From NCBI RefSeq assembly GCF_900143545.1, contig NZ_FREV01000005.1, positions 62,001-126,000 on the forward strand: DNA of 64,000 nucleotides, read 5' to 3'. Shown here one piece after another: positions 17,335 through 25,326 of this stretch. The notes beneath the pieces were generated by a model. It did not search any database and was not told where the DNA came from. It saw nothing but the letters and a program-made list of their open reading frames with translations. A program made the position numbers and the translations under genes. Position 1 is the stretch's first letter. The number at the start of each line of letters is the position of its first letter. The stretch comes from Loktanella sp. Alg231-35. GTDB taxonomy: Bacteria > Pseudomonadota > Alphaproteobacteria > Rhodobacterales > Rhodobacteraceae.

Positions 17335-18134
17335 CCGACCAGATCAGCTTTCGCATTCTTGGTTGCGGTTCATCGGGGGGCGTGCCGCGTCTGGGCGGGC
17401 TTTGGGGGGCGTGCGATCCAACCAACCCGAAAAACCACCGGCAGCGCTGCTCGCTTCTTGTGACGCGAACATCTGGCGATCAGATCACCCGCGTTTTGAT
17501 CGACACCACCCCAGATATGCGCGCGCAACTGCTGGCGGCCGATGTCGGTACGCTTGATGCGGTGGTCTATACCCATGGTCACGCCGATCACGTGCATGGC
17601 ATCGACGATCTGCGCATGATTGTTTTCAACATGCGCGCGCGCCTGCAGGTCTGGGCGGATGGCGATACGACCAATGATCTGCTGGGGCGCTTTGGCTACG
17701 CCTTTGTGCAGCCCAAAGGATCAAACTATCCACCGATCTGTGATCTGAACACGATCAAGGGCGATATCACCGTCAGCGGGGCAGGGGGCGATATCGTGCT
17801 GCAACCGTTTGAGGTCGAACACGGCAACATCGACGCCTTGGGGTTCCGTATCGGTGATGTGGCCTACCTGCCGGATGTTTCCACGATCCCCGATGCGGCT
17901 TGGGACAAGCTGCAGGGGTTGGACACATGGATTGTTGACGCGCTGCGCCGCGAGCCGCATCCAACACATTCGCATCTGGCCAATACGCTGGAATGGATCA
18001 ACCGCGCGGCACCCCGTCAGGCCGTGCTGACGAATATGCACAATGATCTGGACTATGCGACCGTCGCCGCAGAAACCCCCGACCATATCCGCCCCGCCTA
18101 TGACGGTATGACGATCACGATCGATCTGCCTTAA
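17331..18134 (+). CDS. MBL-fold metallohydrolase, PhnP-like
   Basis: Beta-lactamase-fold hydrolase of 267 aa with the metal motif THGHADHVHGIDD near residues 82-94, an early LGCGSSGGVPR loop near 9-19, and later ligand positions in DVAYLPDVST and VLTNMHNDLDY. The GCGSSxGVPR start is typical of PhnP/cyclic-phosphodiesterase-like MBL proteins. Its conserved place after tmk-holB-tatD in related alphaproteobacteria suggests a housekeeping nucleotide-phosphodiesterase role. No phn genes are nearby, so a phosphonate role is not supported. Confidence 0.88.
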   Translation: MTDQISFRILGCGSSGGVPRLGGLWGACDPTNPKNHRQRCSLLVTRTSGDQITRVLIDTTPDMRAQLLAADVGTLDAVVYTHGHADHVHGIDDLRMIVFNMRARLQVWADGDTTNDLLGRFGYAFVQPKGSNYPPICDLNTIKGDITVSGAGGDIVLQPFEVEHGNIDALGFRIGDVAYLPDVSTIPDAAWDKLQGLDTWIVDALRREPHPTHSHLANTLEWINRAAPRQAVLTNMHNDLDYATVAAETPDHIRPAYDGMTITIDLP

Positions 18135-18144
18135 GGAGTCGCGA

Positions 18145-19074
18145 ATGACCGCCCTCATCGATGTCATTCTGCCGGTCTTCTTTGTGATCGGATTTGGCTA
18201 TTTGGCTGTCTGGAAAGGGTACTTCAGCGACGCGGGCGTTGATGGGCTGATGAAATTCACCCAAGGCTTTGCAATCCCCTGCCTGCTGTTTCGGGCGATT
18301 TCCACGCTTGATCTGGGGCAGAACTTTGATCTGGCCTTGATGGGGAGTTACTATACGGCGGCTTTTGCTTGCTTTGTTGTGGGCCTGCTGGGCGCGCGGT
18401 ACATCTTTGGGCGCGATTGGGAAGACAGCGTTGCAATCGGTTTTTGCTGCCTTTTTGCCAACTCTCTGCTGCTGGGCCTGCCGATCACCGAGCGCGCCTA
18501 TGGCGTTAGCGCGTTAGAGGCCAACTATGCCATTATCGCGATCCATTCGCCGTTTTGCTATGCGGTTGGCATCACCGCGATGGAGATTGTGCGCAATCGC
18601 GGTGGCAACATCGCAACGCTGCCCGGCAAAGTGCTGAACGCGATGTTCCATAACGCGCTGATCGTCGGGATCAGCCTTGGGTTTGTGGTTAATCTTGGTG
18701 GCATTCCGATGCCCGTGGTCTTGACTGATGCGCTTGATCTGATGGTGCGGGCGGCCTTGCCTGCGGCACTGTTTGGATTGGGCGGCGTGCTTTATCGCTA
18801 TCGCCCCGAAGGAGATATGCGTACGATCATGTTTGTCGTGGCCGTGTCCTTGATCTTGCAACCATTGCTGGTCTGGGGACTGGCCAAGGCGAACGACCTG
18901 TCAGACACCGCCCTGCGCTCTGCGATCCTCACGGCGGCGATGGCACCGGGGATCAACGCTTATGTTTTTGCCAATATGTACGGCAAGGCGCGGCGGGTCG
19001 CCGCATCGTCAGTTTTAATGGCGACGGGGTTGTCGATCCTCACTGTCTGGCTATGGCTGGCGGTGCTGCCTTAG
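18145..19074 (+). CDS. AEC family transporter (auxin efflux carrier-like)
   Basis: Ten-segment inner-membrane carrier of the AEC/PIN-like family, 309 aa. Features include the N-terminal LPVFFVIGFGYLAVWKG segment, FAIPCLLFRAIS, the LGLPITERAYG loop, and the C-terminal MAPGINAYVFANMYG repeat. Bacterial members carry malonate, malate or other organic acids. It starts ten bases after the MBL gene with AAGGAGTCGCG as ribosome site and probably ends that operon. The substrate cannot be predicted here. Confidence 0.88.
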   Translation: MTALIDVILPVFFVIGFGYLAVWKGYFSDAGVDGLMKFTQGFAIPCLLFRAISTLDLGQNFDLALMGSYYTAAFACFVVGLLGARYIFGRDWEDSVAIGFCCLFANSLLLGLPITERAYGVSALEANYAIIAIHSPFCYAVGITAMEIVRNRGGNIATLPGKVLNAMFHNALIVGISLGFVVNLGGIPMPVVLTDALDLMVRAALPAALFGLGGVLYRYRPEGDMRTIMFVVAVSLILQPLLVWGLAKANDLSDTALRSAILTAAMAPGINAYVFANMYGKARRVAASSVLMATGLSILTVWLWLAVLP

Positions 19075-19169
19075 ACCCTTTTCATCTTGCTGCGTTTGTT
19101 CTGGACGGCCCGCAGATGGTCTGCTGCATTGCATAGACCAATTGTTATCTAAGTCATGCGATTTACAGT

Positions 19170-19190
19170 TGCGAATAATTCTCATATGCA
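19170..19190. promoter_or_regulatory. Probable Mur/Fur-family operator upstream of the Mn transporter
   Basis: An imperfect dyad TGCGAAT / ATATGCA flanks ATTCTC, 41 bases before the sitA start. An overlapping TTCTC...GAGAA repeat extends it to 19201. The arrangement resembles alphaproteobacterial Mur boxes, which repress sitABCD when manganese is plentiful. The match is by eye. Confidence 0.55.
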
Positions 19191-19230
19191 TTCTAAGAGA
19201 ATACGACGATAACCTGGGAAGGAAACTGTT

Positions 19231-20121
19231 TTGACACTGACGAAACGGATGATTGGAACATTGAGCGCCGTCATTATTTCGACCGCCGCCACAGCACAGG
19301 ACGACCGCTTTAAGGCTGTGACGACGTTTACCGTGATTGCCGATATGGCGCAGAACGTGGCGGGCGATGCGGCCATCGTGGAAAGCATCACCAAAGCAGG
19401 GGCCGAAATCCACGGTTATCAGCCCACACCGCGCGATATCATTCGCGCGCAGGGCGCTGACCTGATCTTGTGGAACGGGCTGAACCTAGAGCTGTGGTTT
19501 GAACAATTCTTTCAGAACCTCTCTGACGTGCCCAGTGCGACGCTCAGCGACGGGATCACCCCGATGAGCATCTCGTCAGGTGAATATGACGGCAAACCAA
19601 ACCCCCACGCCTGGATGAGCCTTGAGAGCGCGCTGATCTACGTCGACAATATCCGCGATGCATTCAGCACACATGATCCACAGAATGCAGCGATCTATGC
19701 CGCCAACGCCGCAGCCTATAAGGCCGAAATCACCGCCACCATTGCACCCCTGCGCGATGCCATCCTTGCAGTGCCCGAGGACCAGCGTTGGTTGGTCAGC
19801 TGCGAAGGTGCTTTCAGTTATCTGGCCCGCGATTTCCAGATGCAGGAATTGTACCTCTGGCCAATCAATGCCGACCAACAGGGCACACCCCAGCAGGTGC
19901 GGCGGGTAATCGACACCGTGCGCGACAACAGCATTCCGGCGGTTTTCTGCGAAAGCACCGTCAGTCAGGCCCCGGCAGAACAGGTAGCCCGCGAGACGGA
20001 TGCCGACTATGCAGGTGTGCTCTACGTGGACAGCCTGACCACGGCAGATGGTCCCGTGCCGACCTACCTTGATCTGCTGCGTGTCACATCTGAAACCATT
20101 GCAGCGGGACTGACTGAATGA
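19231..20121 (+). CDS. sitA: Metal ABC transporter substrate-binding protein, SitA/MntA-like
   Basis: Cluster A-I periplasmic receptor, 296 aa, for Mn(II) and possibly Fe(II). Signal peptide ends near TATAQ (about residue 23). The four metal ligand positions are visible: His in EIHGYQP (about residue 60), His in NPHAWMS (about 126), Glu in FCESTVS (about 240) and Asp in YVDSLT (about 265). There is no His-rich loop as in ZnuA, which favours Mn over Zn. TTG 19231 is preferred as start because GGAAGGAAA lies seven bases upstream; ATG 19249 is possible but lacks a site. First gene of a four-gene overlapping operon. Confidence 0.92.
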   Translation: MTLTKRMIGTLSAVIISTAATAQDDRFKAVTTFTVIADMAQNVAGDAAIVESITKAGAEIHGYQPTPRDIIRAQGADLILWNGLNLELWFEQFFQNLSDVPSATLSDGITPMSISSGEYDGKPNPHAWMSLESALIYVDNIRDAFSTHDPQNAAIYAANAAAYKAEITATIAPLRDAILAVPEDQRWLVSCEGAFSYLARDFQMQELYLWPINADQQGTPQQVRRVIDTVRDNSIPAVFCESTVSQAPAEQVARETDADYAGVLYVDSLTTADGPVPTYLDLLRVTSETIAAGLTE

Positions 20122-20984
20122 CGCCAACCCCCGGTATCATCTCGCAGAATGTGACGGTGACCTATCGCAATGGGCTGACCGCCCTGCATGATGCGAGCTT
20201 TGAGATACCGACCGGCACCATCACGGCGTTGGTGGGCGTGAACGGGGCCGGGAAATCGACGTTGTTCAAAGCAATCATGGGTTTTGTGCCTGCCGCACGC
20301 GGCGAAATATCGGTGCTGGGCATGCCCGTGAAAGAGGCATTGCGCCAAAACATCGTGGCCTATGTGCCCCAATCCGAAGAGGTCGACTGGACCTTCCCGG
20401 TGTTGGTTGAAGACGTGGTAATGATGGGCCGCTACGGCCACATGGGGTTCTTTCGCAGGCCAAAGCAGACAGACCACGACGCGGTGACGCAGGCATTGAA
20501 CCGTGTGAACATGACCGAATACCGCCATCGCCAGATAGGCGAGCTGTCTGGTGGTCAGCGCAAGCGGGTGTTTCTGGCCCGCGCATTGGCCCAAGAGGGG
20601 CAGGTGATCCTGCTGGATGAGCCGTTCACTGGCGTTGATGTGCAAACCGAGGATGCCATTATCGCGCTGCTGCGCGATCTGCGCGATGAGGGGCGGGTGA
20701 TCCTTGTATCGACGCACAACCTTGGCTCTGTGCCAGAGTTTTGCGACCGCACCGTTTTGGTCAAGAAAACTGTGCTTGCCTACGGGCTGACCAAAGACAC
20801 CTTCACCCATGACAACCTTGAACGCGCTTTTGGTGGCGTGCTGCGACACTTTGTGTTGGGTGGTGCGGACCTGCACGATGACGACGACAACCGCCAGATC
20901 CGGGTCATTACGGATGATGAGCGGCCCTTTATTGTCTATGGCGATGAGGACCGCAAAGAATCTGCCAAGGAAGATGCAGAGTGA
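20118..20984 (+). CDS. sitB: Metal ABC transporter ATP-binding protein
   Basis: Cytoplasmic ATPase powering Mn/Fe import. The 288-aa chain has Walker [10 protein letters not shown] near residue 39, Q-loop [10 protein letters not shown] near 83, signature LSGGQRKR near 142 and Walker B VILLDEP near 163 with the following His in STHNLGS. The C-terminal 50 residues past the ABC domain are acidic ([21 protein letters not shown]), longer than minimal family members. It overlaps sitA by ATGA. Confidence 0.94.
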   Translation: MTPTPGIISQNVTVTYRNGLTALHDASFEIPTGTITALVGVNGAGKSTLFKAIMGFVPAARGEISVLGMPVKEALRQNIVAYVPQSEEVDWTFPVLVEDVVMMGRYGHMGFFRRPKQTDHDAVTQALNRVNMTEYRHRQIGELSGGQRKRVFLARALAQEGQVILLDEPFTGVDVQTEDAIIALLRDLRDEGRVILVSTHNLGSVPEFCDRTVLVKKTVLAYGLTKDTFTHDNLERAFGGVLRHFVLGGADLHDDDDNRQIRVITDDERPFIVYGDEDRKESAKEDAE

Positions 20985-21835
20985 TGGCAACCCTGCTCGA
21001 ACCCTTCGGTTATGCCTATATGTTCAATGCCATGTGGGTCAGCGCATTGGTGGGCGGGGTCTGCGCGTTTCTGTCGGCCTATCTGATGCTCAAGGGGTGG
21101 TCACTGATTGGGGACGCGCTTAGCCATTCGATCGTGCCGGGGGTGGCCGGGGCCTATATGCTGGGGCTGCCTTTTGCGCTGGGCGCATTTGCCGCCGGTG
21201 GATTGGCCGCAGGCACGATGCTGTTTCTCAACCAACGCTCGGGGTTGAAAGAAGACACCATTATCGGGCTGATCTTTACCTCGTTCTTTGGCTTGGGCCT
21301 GTTCATGGTGTCGCTCTCGCCCACCTCGGTCAGCGTGCAGACGATCACCATGGGCAATATTCTGGCCATCACCCCGTCAGATACGTTGCAACTGGCGATC
21401 ATCGGTTTTGTGACGCTCGCCGTGTTGCTGGCGAAATGGAAAGACCTGATGGTGGTGTTTTTTGATGAAAACCACGCGCGCTCTATCGGGTTGCGGCCTG
21501 ATTTGCTGCGGGTCGTTTTTTTCACATTGCTATCAGCCTCTTGCGTGGCGGCATTGCAAACCGTGGGCGCGTTTTTGGTGATTGCGATGGTGGTCACACC
21601 GGGGGCCACGGCCTATCTGTTGACGGACCGTTTTCCGCGTCTTCTGGCGCTTAGCGTCTTCATCGGGGCCACCACCAGTTTTGTCGGCGCTTACCTGAGC
21701 TTCTTTGCCGATGGTGCGACCGGCGGGATCATCGTCAGCCTGCAAACGCTGATCTTTCTTGTGGCGTTCTTCTTTGCGCCCAAACACGGCTATCTGGCCG
21801 CCCGCAGACGGGCCGCCCGTGCATTGGAGGCGTGA
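20984..21835 (+). CDS. sitC: Metal ABC transporter permease
   Basis: Inner-membrane permease of the ABC-3 family, 283 aa with about eight to nine hydrophobic segments. The family motifs SAYLMLKGWSLIGDALSHSIVPGV and VVTPGATAYLLTDRFP are present in split form at residues 23-45 and about 205-220. ATG 20984 overlaps the sitB stop as TGATG; GTG 20981 is an alternative one codon upstream, and AAGGAAG serves either. Together with sitD it forms a heterodimeric channel. Confidence 0.93.
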   Translation: MATLLEPFGYAYMFNAMWVSALVGGVCAFLSAYLMLKGWSLIGDALSHSIVPGVAGAYMLGLPFALGAFAAGGLAAGTMLFLNQRSGLKEDTIIGLIFTSFFGLGLFMVSLSPTSVSVQTITMGNILAITPSDTLQLAIIGFVTLAVLLAKWKDLMVVFFDENHARSIGLRPDLLRVVFFTLLSASCVAALQTVGAFLVIAMVVTPGATAYLLTDRFPRLLALSVFIGATTSFVGAYLSFFADGATGGIIVSLQTLIFLVAFFFAPKHGYLAARRRAARALEA

Positions 21836-21837
21836 TG

Positions 21838-22689
21838 ATGGACACGCTGTTTTTCCCCTTCCAGTTTGCGTTCATGAACAAAGCCTTTCTGATGATGGCC
21901 ATCATCGCGGTTCCGACCAGCCTGTTGTCCTGTTATCTGGTGCTGAAGGGCTGGTCGTTGATGGGCGACGCGATCAGCCATGCAGTGCTACCCGGCGTCG
22001 TACTGGCCTATATCCTGAATATCCCGTTGATCACTGGCGCCTTTGCGGCGGGTATGTTCTGCGCACTCAGCACTGGTTTTCTGGCTGAAAACAGCCGGGT
22101 AAAGCAGGACACGATCATGGGGATCGTGTTTTCGGGGATGTTTGGGTTTGGGCTGGTGCTTTATACCAAGATCAGCACTGATGTGCATCTTGATCATATC
22201 CTCTTTGGCAACATGCTGGGGGTCAGCGCGCAGGATCTGTGGACCGCAGCTGGCGTCGCGGTTCTTGTGGCTGTGGTTATCCTGACCAAACAGCGCGAGT
22301 TCATGTTGCATGCGTTTGATCCTGTACAGGCACAGGCCGTCGGGCTGCGCGTGGGGTGGTTGCACTATGGGTTGCTGTCGTTGATTTCACTGACGATTGT
22401 GGCGACGCTGTCTGCCGTGGGCATCATCCTTGCCATTGGCCTGCTGATTGCCCCCGGTGCCATCGCCTTTTTGTTGACCAAGCGTTTTGCCGTGATGCTG
22501 CCGATAGCCGTTGGCGTGACACTGCTGTCGGGGTTTCTGGGCGTCTACATCAGTTTCGTGATCGACAGCGCCCCGGCACCCACCGTCATTCTGGTGCTGA
22601 CGGCAATTTTCATCGCCGCATTTGTCCGCGCCAATATGGTGACGCGCAAATCGACGGCAAATGCGTCGGATTCCGCGTTGAACGGCTAG
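21838..22689 (+). CDS. sitD: Metal ABC transporter permease
   Basis: Second ABC-3 permease, 283 aa, clearly paralogous to sitC: it shares YLVLKGWSLMGDAISHAVLPG near residue 32 and LLIAPGAIAFLLTKRF near residue 202. Three in-frame starts follow each other (GTG 21832, ATG 21835, ATG 21838); GGAGG at 21826-21830 favours ATG 21838, seven bases away. Two different permeases plus ATPase and receptor complete the SitABCD complex. The tail after residue 265 is short and hydrophilic. Confidence 0.93.
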   Translation: MDTLFFPFQFAFMNKAFLMMAIIAVPTSLLSCYLVLKGWSLMGDAISHAVLPGVVLAYILNIPLITGAFAAGMFCALSTGFLAENSRVKQDTIMGIVFSGMFGFGLVLYTKISTDVHLDHILFGNMLGVSAQDLWTAAGVAVLVAVVILTKQREFMLHAFDPVQAQAVGLRVGWLHYGLLSLISLTIVATLSAVGIILAIGLLIAPGAIAFLLTKRFAVMLPIAVGVTLLSGFLGVYISFVIDSAPAPTVILVLTAIFIAAFVRANMVTRKSTANASDSALNG

Positions 22690-22748
22690 GGCCGTCGTGA
22701 AACCATACGCAAGACAAGGCGAATGCATCTACAAGGGGATATCGTGGA

Positions 22749-23540
22749 ATGATCCGTTTTCTTGCCAGTCTGTTGATCTGCCTTGGCACCGCTGCAAGCG
22801 CTGAGACACTGAAGGTCGCCGTAACGACCTCGTTCCAGAACTCCGGGCTGTCGGACGTTCTATTGCCTGCGATTGAAGAAGACACCGGGATCACCGTGCA
22901 ATTGTTGGTGGTTGGCACAGGGCAGGCCTTGCGCTTGGGCGAAGCGGGGGATGTGGATGCGATCCTTGTCCATAGCCGTGCGGCAGAAGACGCATTTGTC
23001 GCAGCGGGGCATGGCACGCACCGGCGCGAGATCATGTATAATGACTTTGTGGTTGTTGGCCCTGAAAGCGATCCCGCCGCTGTCGCGGATGCACAGACCG
23101 CAGCAGCAGCGCTGGCGGCGGTTGCACAGGCCCAAGTGCCTTTTGTCAGTCGCGGCGACGACAGCGGGACACACCGCAAGGAGCTTTCACTGTGGGACGC
23201 TGCAGGCATTGCGCCGGGCGGCGCATGGTATCGTGAGGTGGGCGCAGGCATGGGGCCAGCTTTGCTGACGGCTGCGGGGATGGACGCTTATATTCTGGCG
23301 GACAGGGCAAGCTGGTTGAACTTTGGCAATCAGGCGGGGTTGGCGCTTGTTTTTGAAGGCGATCCGGTGCTTTTCAACCAATACGCCTATATCCCGGTGA
23401 ACCCCGCGCGGCATGGCCATGTAAAGGTCGCATTGGCAGCCACGCTTGAAGATTGGCTGACCTCTGCGCGCGCGGCGCAGTTAATTGATGGCTATCAGAT
23501 CAACGGCGAAATACTGTTTACCTTCAACGCCGAACCTTGA
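22749..23540 (+). CDS. Tungstate-binding protein-like substrate receptor (TupA family), without partner genes
   Basis: Periplasmic oxyanion receptor of 263 aa with signal peptide ending near ASAE (residue 19). The sequence follows the TupA pattern closely: VTTSFQNSGL near residue 26, VGTGQALRLGEAGDVD near 55, ILVHS, IMYNDFVVVGP near 95, and SRGDDSGTHRKE near 135. The TTS and SRGDDSGTH loops bind tungstate (or molybdate) in TupA. Genes for TupB permease and TupC ATPase are absent here: sitD is 59 bases upstream and a Gfo/Idh/MocA gene follows. It may use partners encoded elsewhere or act as a sensor or scavenger. Confidence 0.85.
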   Translation: MIRFLASLLICLGTAASAETLKVAVTTSFQNSGLSDVLLPAIEEDTGITVQLLVVGTGQALRLGEAGDVDAILVHSRAAEDAFVAAGHGTHRREIMYNDFVVVGPESDPAAVADAQTAAAALAAVAQAQVPFVSRGDDSGTHRKELSLWDAAGIAPGGAWYREVGAGMGPALLTAAGMDAYILADRASWLNFGNQAGLALVFEGDPVLFNQYAYIPVNPARHGHVKVALAATLEDWLTSARAAQLIDGYQINGEILFTFNAEP

Positions 23541-23628
23541 CCCTGCCTCGGTCTGCTGTGTGGGCATGCGATGCTGGCAACACAGGCGTGCAGATGTCAT
23601 GAACCGCAAGAAGCTGAGGATTTGAACA

Positions 23629-24771
23629 ATGAGCGATGACAGACCAATTCGGTTGGGCATGGTTGGCGGCGGTAACGACGCATTTATTGGCGGTGTGCAT
23701 CGCATCGCTGCGCGCATTGACGGACGGTTTCGTCTTGTCGCGGGCGCGCTGTCGTCAACGCCGGACAAGGCCCAAGCCTCTGGTGCGGCCCTTGGTCTGG
23801 ATCCCGCGCGCATCTACGATGATTTCAAGGCGATGGCGATCCGCGAGGCGCGTCTGAAAGACGGGATAGAAGCCGTTGCCATTGTGACCCCCAACCATAT
23901 TCACTATGCCGCTGCGCGCGCGTTCCTCAAGCGCGGCATCCATGTGATCTGCGACAAACCACTGACATCAACCATGGCGGATGCCAAAAAGCTGGTGAAG
24001 GCGGCTGAGACCAGCGATGCACTCTTTGTGCTGACCCACAATTACACTGGCTATCCTTTGATACGGCAGGCCCGCGAGATGATAGCGCGCGGTGATCTGG
24101 GCCAGATCCGTTTGGTGCAGGTGGAATATGCCCAAGATTGGCTGACCCAGCATGAAGACGTCAAACAAGCGGCCTGGCGCACCGACCCTGCGCGCTCGGG
24201 GTTGGGTGGATCGACGGGCGACATTGGCACCCATGCGTTCAATCTGGCCAGCTTTGTGTCGGGGCTGGAGTTGGAAATGCTCTCGGCTGATTTGCAGTCT
24301 TTTGTCAGTGGTCGCCAGTTGGACGACAACGCCCATGTGATGATGCGTTTTGCCGGAGGCGCACGCGGGATGCTGTGGTGTAGCCAAGTTGCGCCGGGAA
24401 ATGAGAACGGGCTGCGTTTGCGTATCTACGGTGAAAACGGGGGCATCGAATGGATGCAGGAAAACCCCAACCAGCTGTGGTTCACGCCCTTTGGGCAACC
24501 CAAGCAATTACTGACACGTGGTGGGGCTGGCACAACGGATGCCGCCGCGCGGGTGACGCGCATTCCCGCAGGCCACCCCGAAGGTTATCTGGAAGGTTTC
24601 GCCACGATCTACCGCGAGGCCGCGGATGCGATTGCGGCCCACCGCGCGGGCGCGCCGGTGCCAGATGATCTGCTTTACCCGACCATTCAGGACGGCATGA
24701 AAGGCATGCAGTTCGTCGAAGCCTGCGTGCGTTCGTCCCAGCGTGACGGGGCCTGGGTCAAGCTGGGCTAG
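23629..24771 (+). CDS. Gfo/Idh/MocA family oxidoreductase
   Basis: NAD(P)-dependent sugar or cyclitol dehydrogenase-type protein of 380 aa. The N-terminal Rossmann fold shows LGMVGGGNDAFIGGVHR at residues 8-24. The catalytic-lysine motif of the family is CDKPLT near residue 107, and the metal/substrate-side motif GDIGTHAFNL is near residue 194. Inositol and inosose dehydrogenases, glucose-fructose oxidoreductases and related enzymes share this outline, so substrate is undetermined. No sugar transporter is adjacent. It converges on pqiC with a four-base overlap of the stops. Confidence 0.9.
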   Translation: MSDDRPIRLGMVGGGNDAFIGGVHRIAARIDGRFRLVAGALSSTPDKAQASGAALGLDPARIYDDFKAMAIREARLKDGIEAVAIVTPNHIHYAAARAFLKRGIHVICDKPLTSTMADAKKLVKAAETSDALFVLTHNYTGYPLIRQAREMIARGDLGQIRLVQVEYAQDWLTQHEDVKQAAWRTDPARSGLGGSTGDIGTHAFNLASFVSGLELEMLSADLQSFVSGRQLDDNAHVMMRFAGGARGMLWCSQVAPGNENGLRLRIYGENGGIEWMQENPNQLWFTPFGQPKQLLTRGGAGTTDAAARVTRIPAGHPEGYLEGFATIYREAADAIAAHRAGAPVPDDLLYPTIQDGMKGMQFVEACVRSSQRDGAWVKLG

Positions 24772-25325
24772 CGGCCCAGACGCTGCGCGATTTGTTCCGA
24801 GAGGTTCAGCAAAGCCGCCGATTGCGCATTGGAAATGCTCTGCAGGCTTTGGTCCGGCATCGGGATGCTGATCTCGAACCGGTCAGAGGTGTTGCGGTAA
24901 TCAATCCTGTCACCTCCCACAAAGAACTGACCTGTCAGGTGGAATGATCCATCCGCACCGGCCAGCATGCGTTCAACCCGCACATCAATGGCGACATCGG
25001 GCAGGCGGATAAAGGGCCAAGGCTCTGGCCCCACATCAGCGTTTAGAATGTCCGACAGGTTACGGGTCAGCACAAGGGTGACAGCCCGTTCCGGCGCGTC
25101 GGCCCAGAGGACATCAGGGTTGGCCGCGATCAGCCCCGAAGGCAATTCGCGCGCCACTTCCTCAGCCGCTGCATAACTGGGCAAGGACACGGTGCGCACC
25201 ATAGCACTGCCCACCAAGGGGCGCAGTTGGATGGCGGATGGCATGGGTGACAGTGCCAGCCGGTCAAGCGGCGGGGAACAGGCGGCAAGGGCTGCGAAAA
25301 TCACAAAGAAAAACGTCTTGGGCAT
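24768..25325 (-). CDS. pqiC: PqiC-like auxiliary lipoprotein (DUF330/ABC-type transport auxiliary)
   Basis: Outer-membrane lipoprotein partner of the PqiB MCE tunnel, 185 aa. The N-terminus has lipobox LAAC at about residue 15 and no other membrane segment. The core SAMVRTVSLPSYAAAEEVA and IDYRNTSDRFEIS regions fit the PqiC/DUF330 fold. It is the last gene of the pqiA1-pqiA2-pqiB-pqiC operon, one base after the pqiB stop. PqiC is known to ring the end of the PqiB needle at the outer membrane. Confidence 0.88.
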   Translation of the reverse strand: MPKTFFFVIFAALAACSPPLDRLALSPMPSAIQLRPLVGSAMVRTVSLPSYAAAEEVARELPSGLIAANPDVLWADAPERAVTLVLTRNLSDILNADVGPEPWPFIRLPDVAIDVRVERMLAGADGSFHLTGQFFVGGDRIDYRNTSDRFEISIPMPDQSLQSISNAQSAALLNLSEQIAQRLGR

Positions 25326-25326
25326 A

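Noticed and set aside
17331..18134. MBL hydrolase as a phosphonate-pathway phnP gene
   Set aside because: No phn genes are near; the gene belongs to the tmk-holB-tatD operon, so only PhnP-like fold is claimed.
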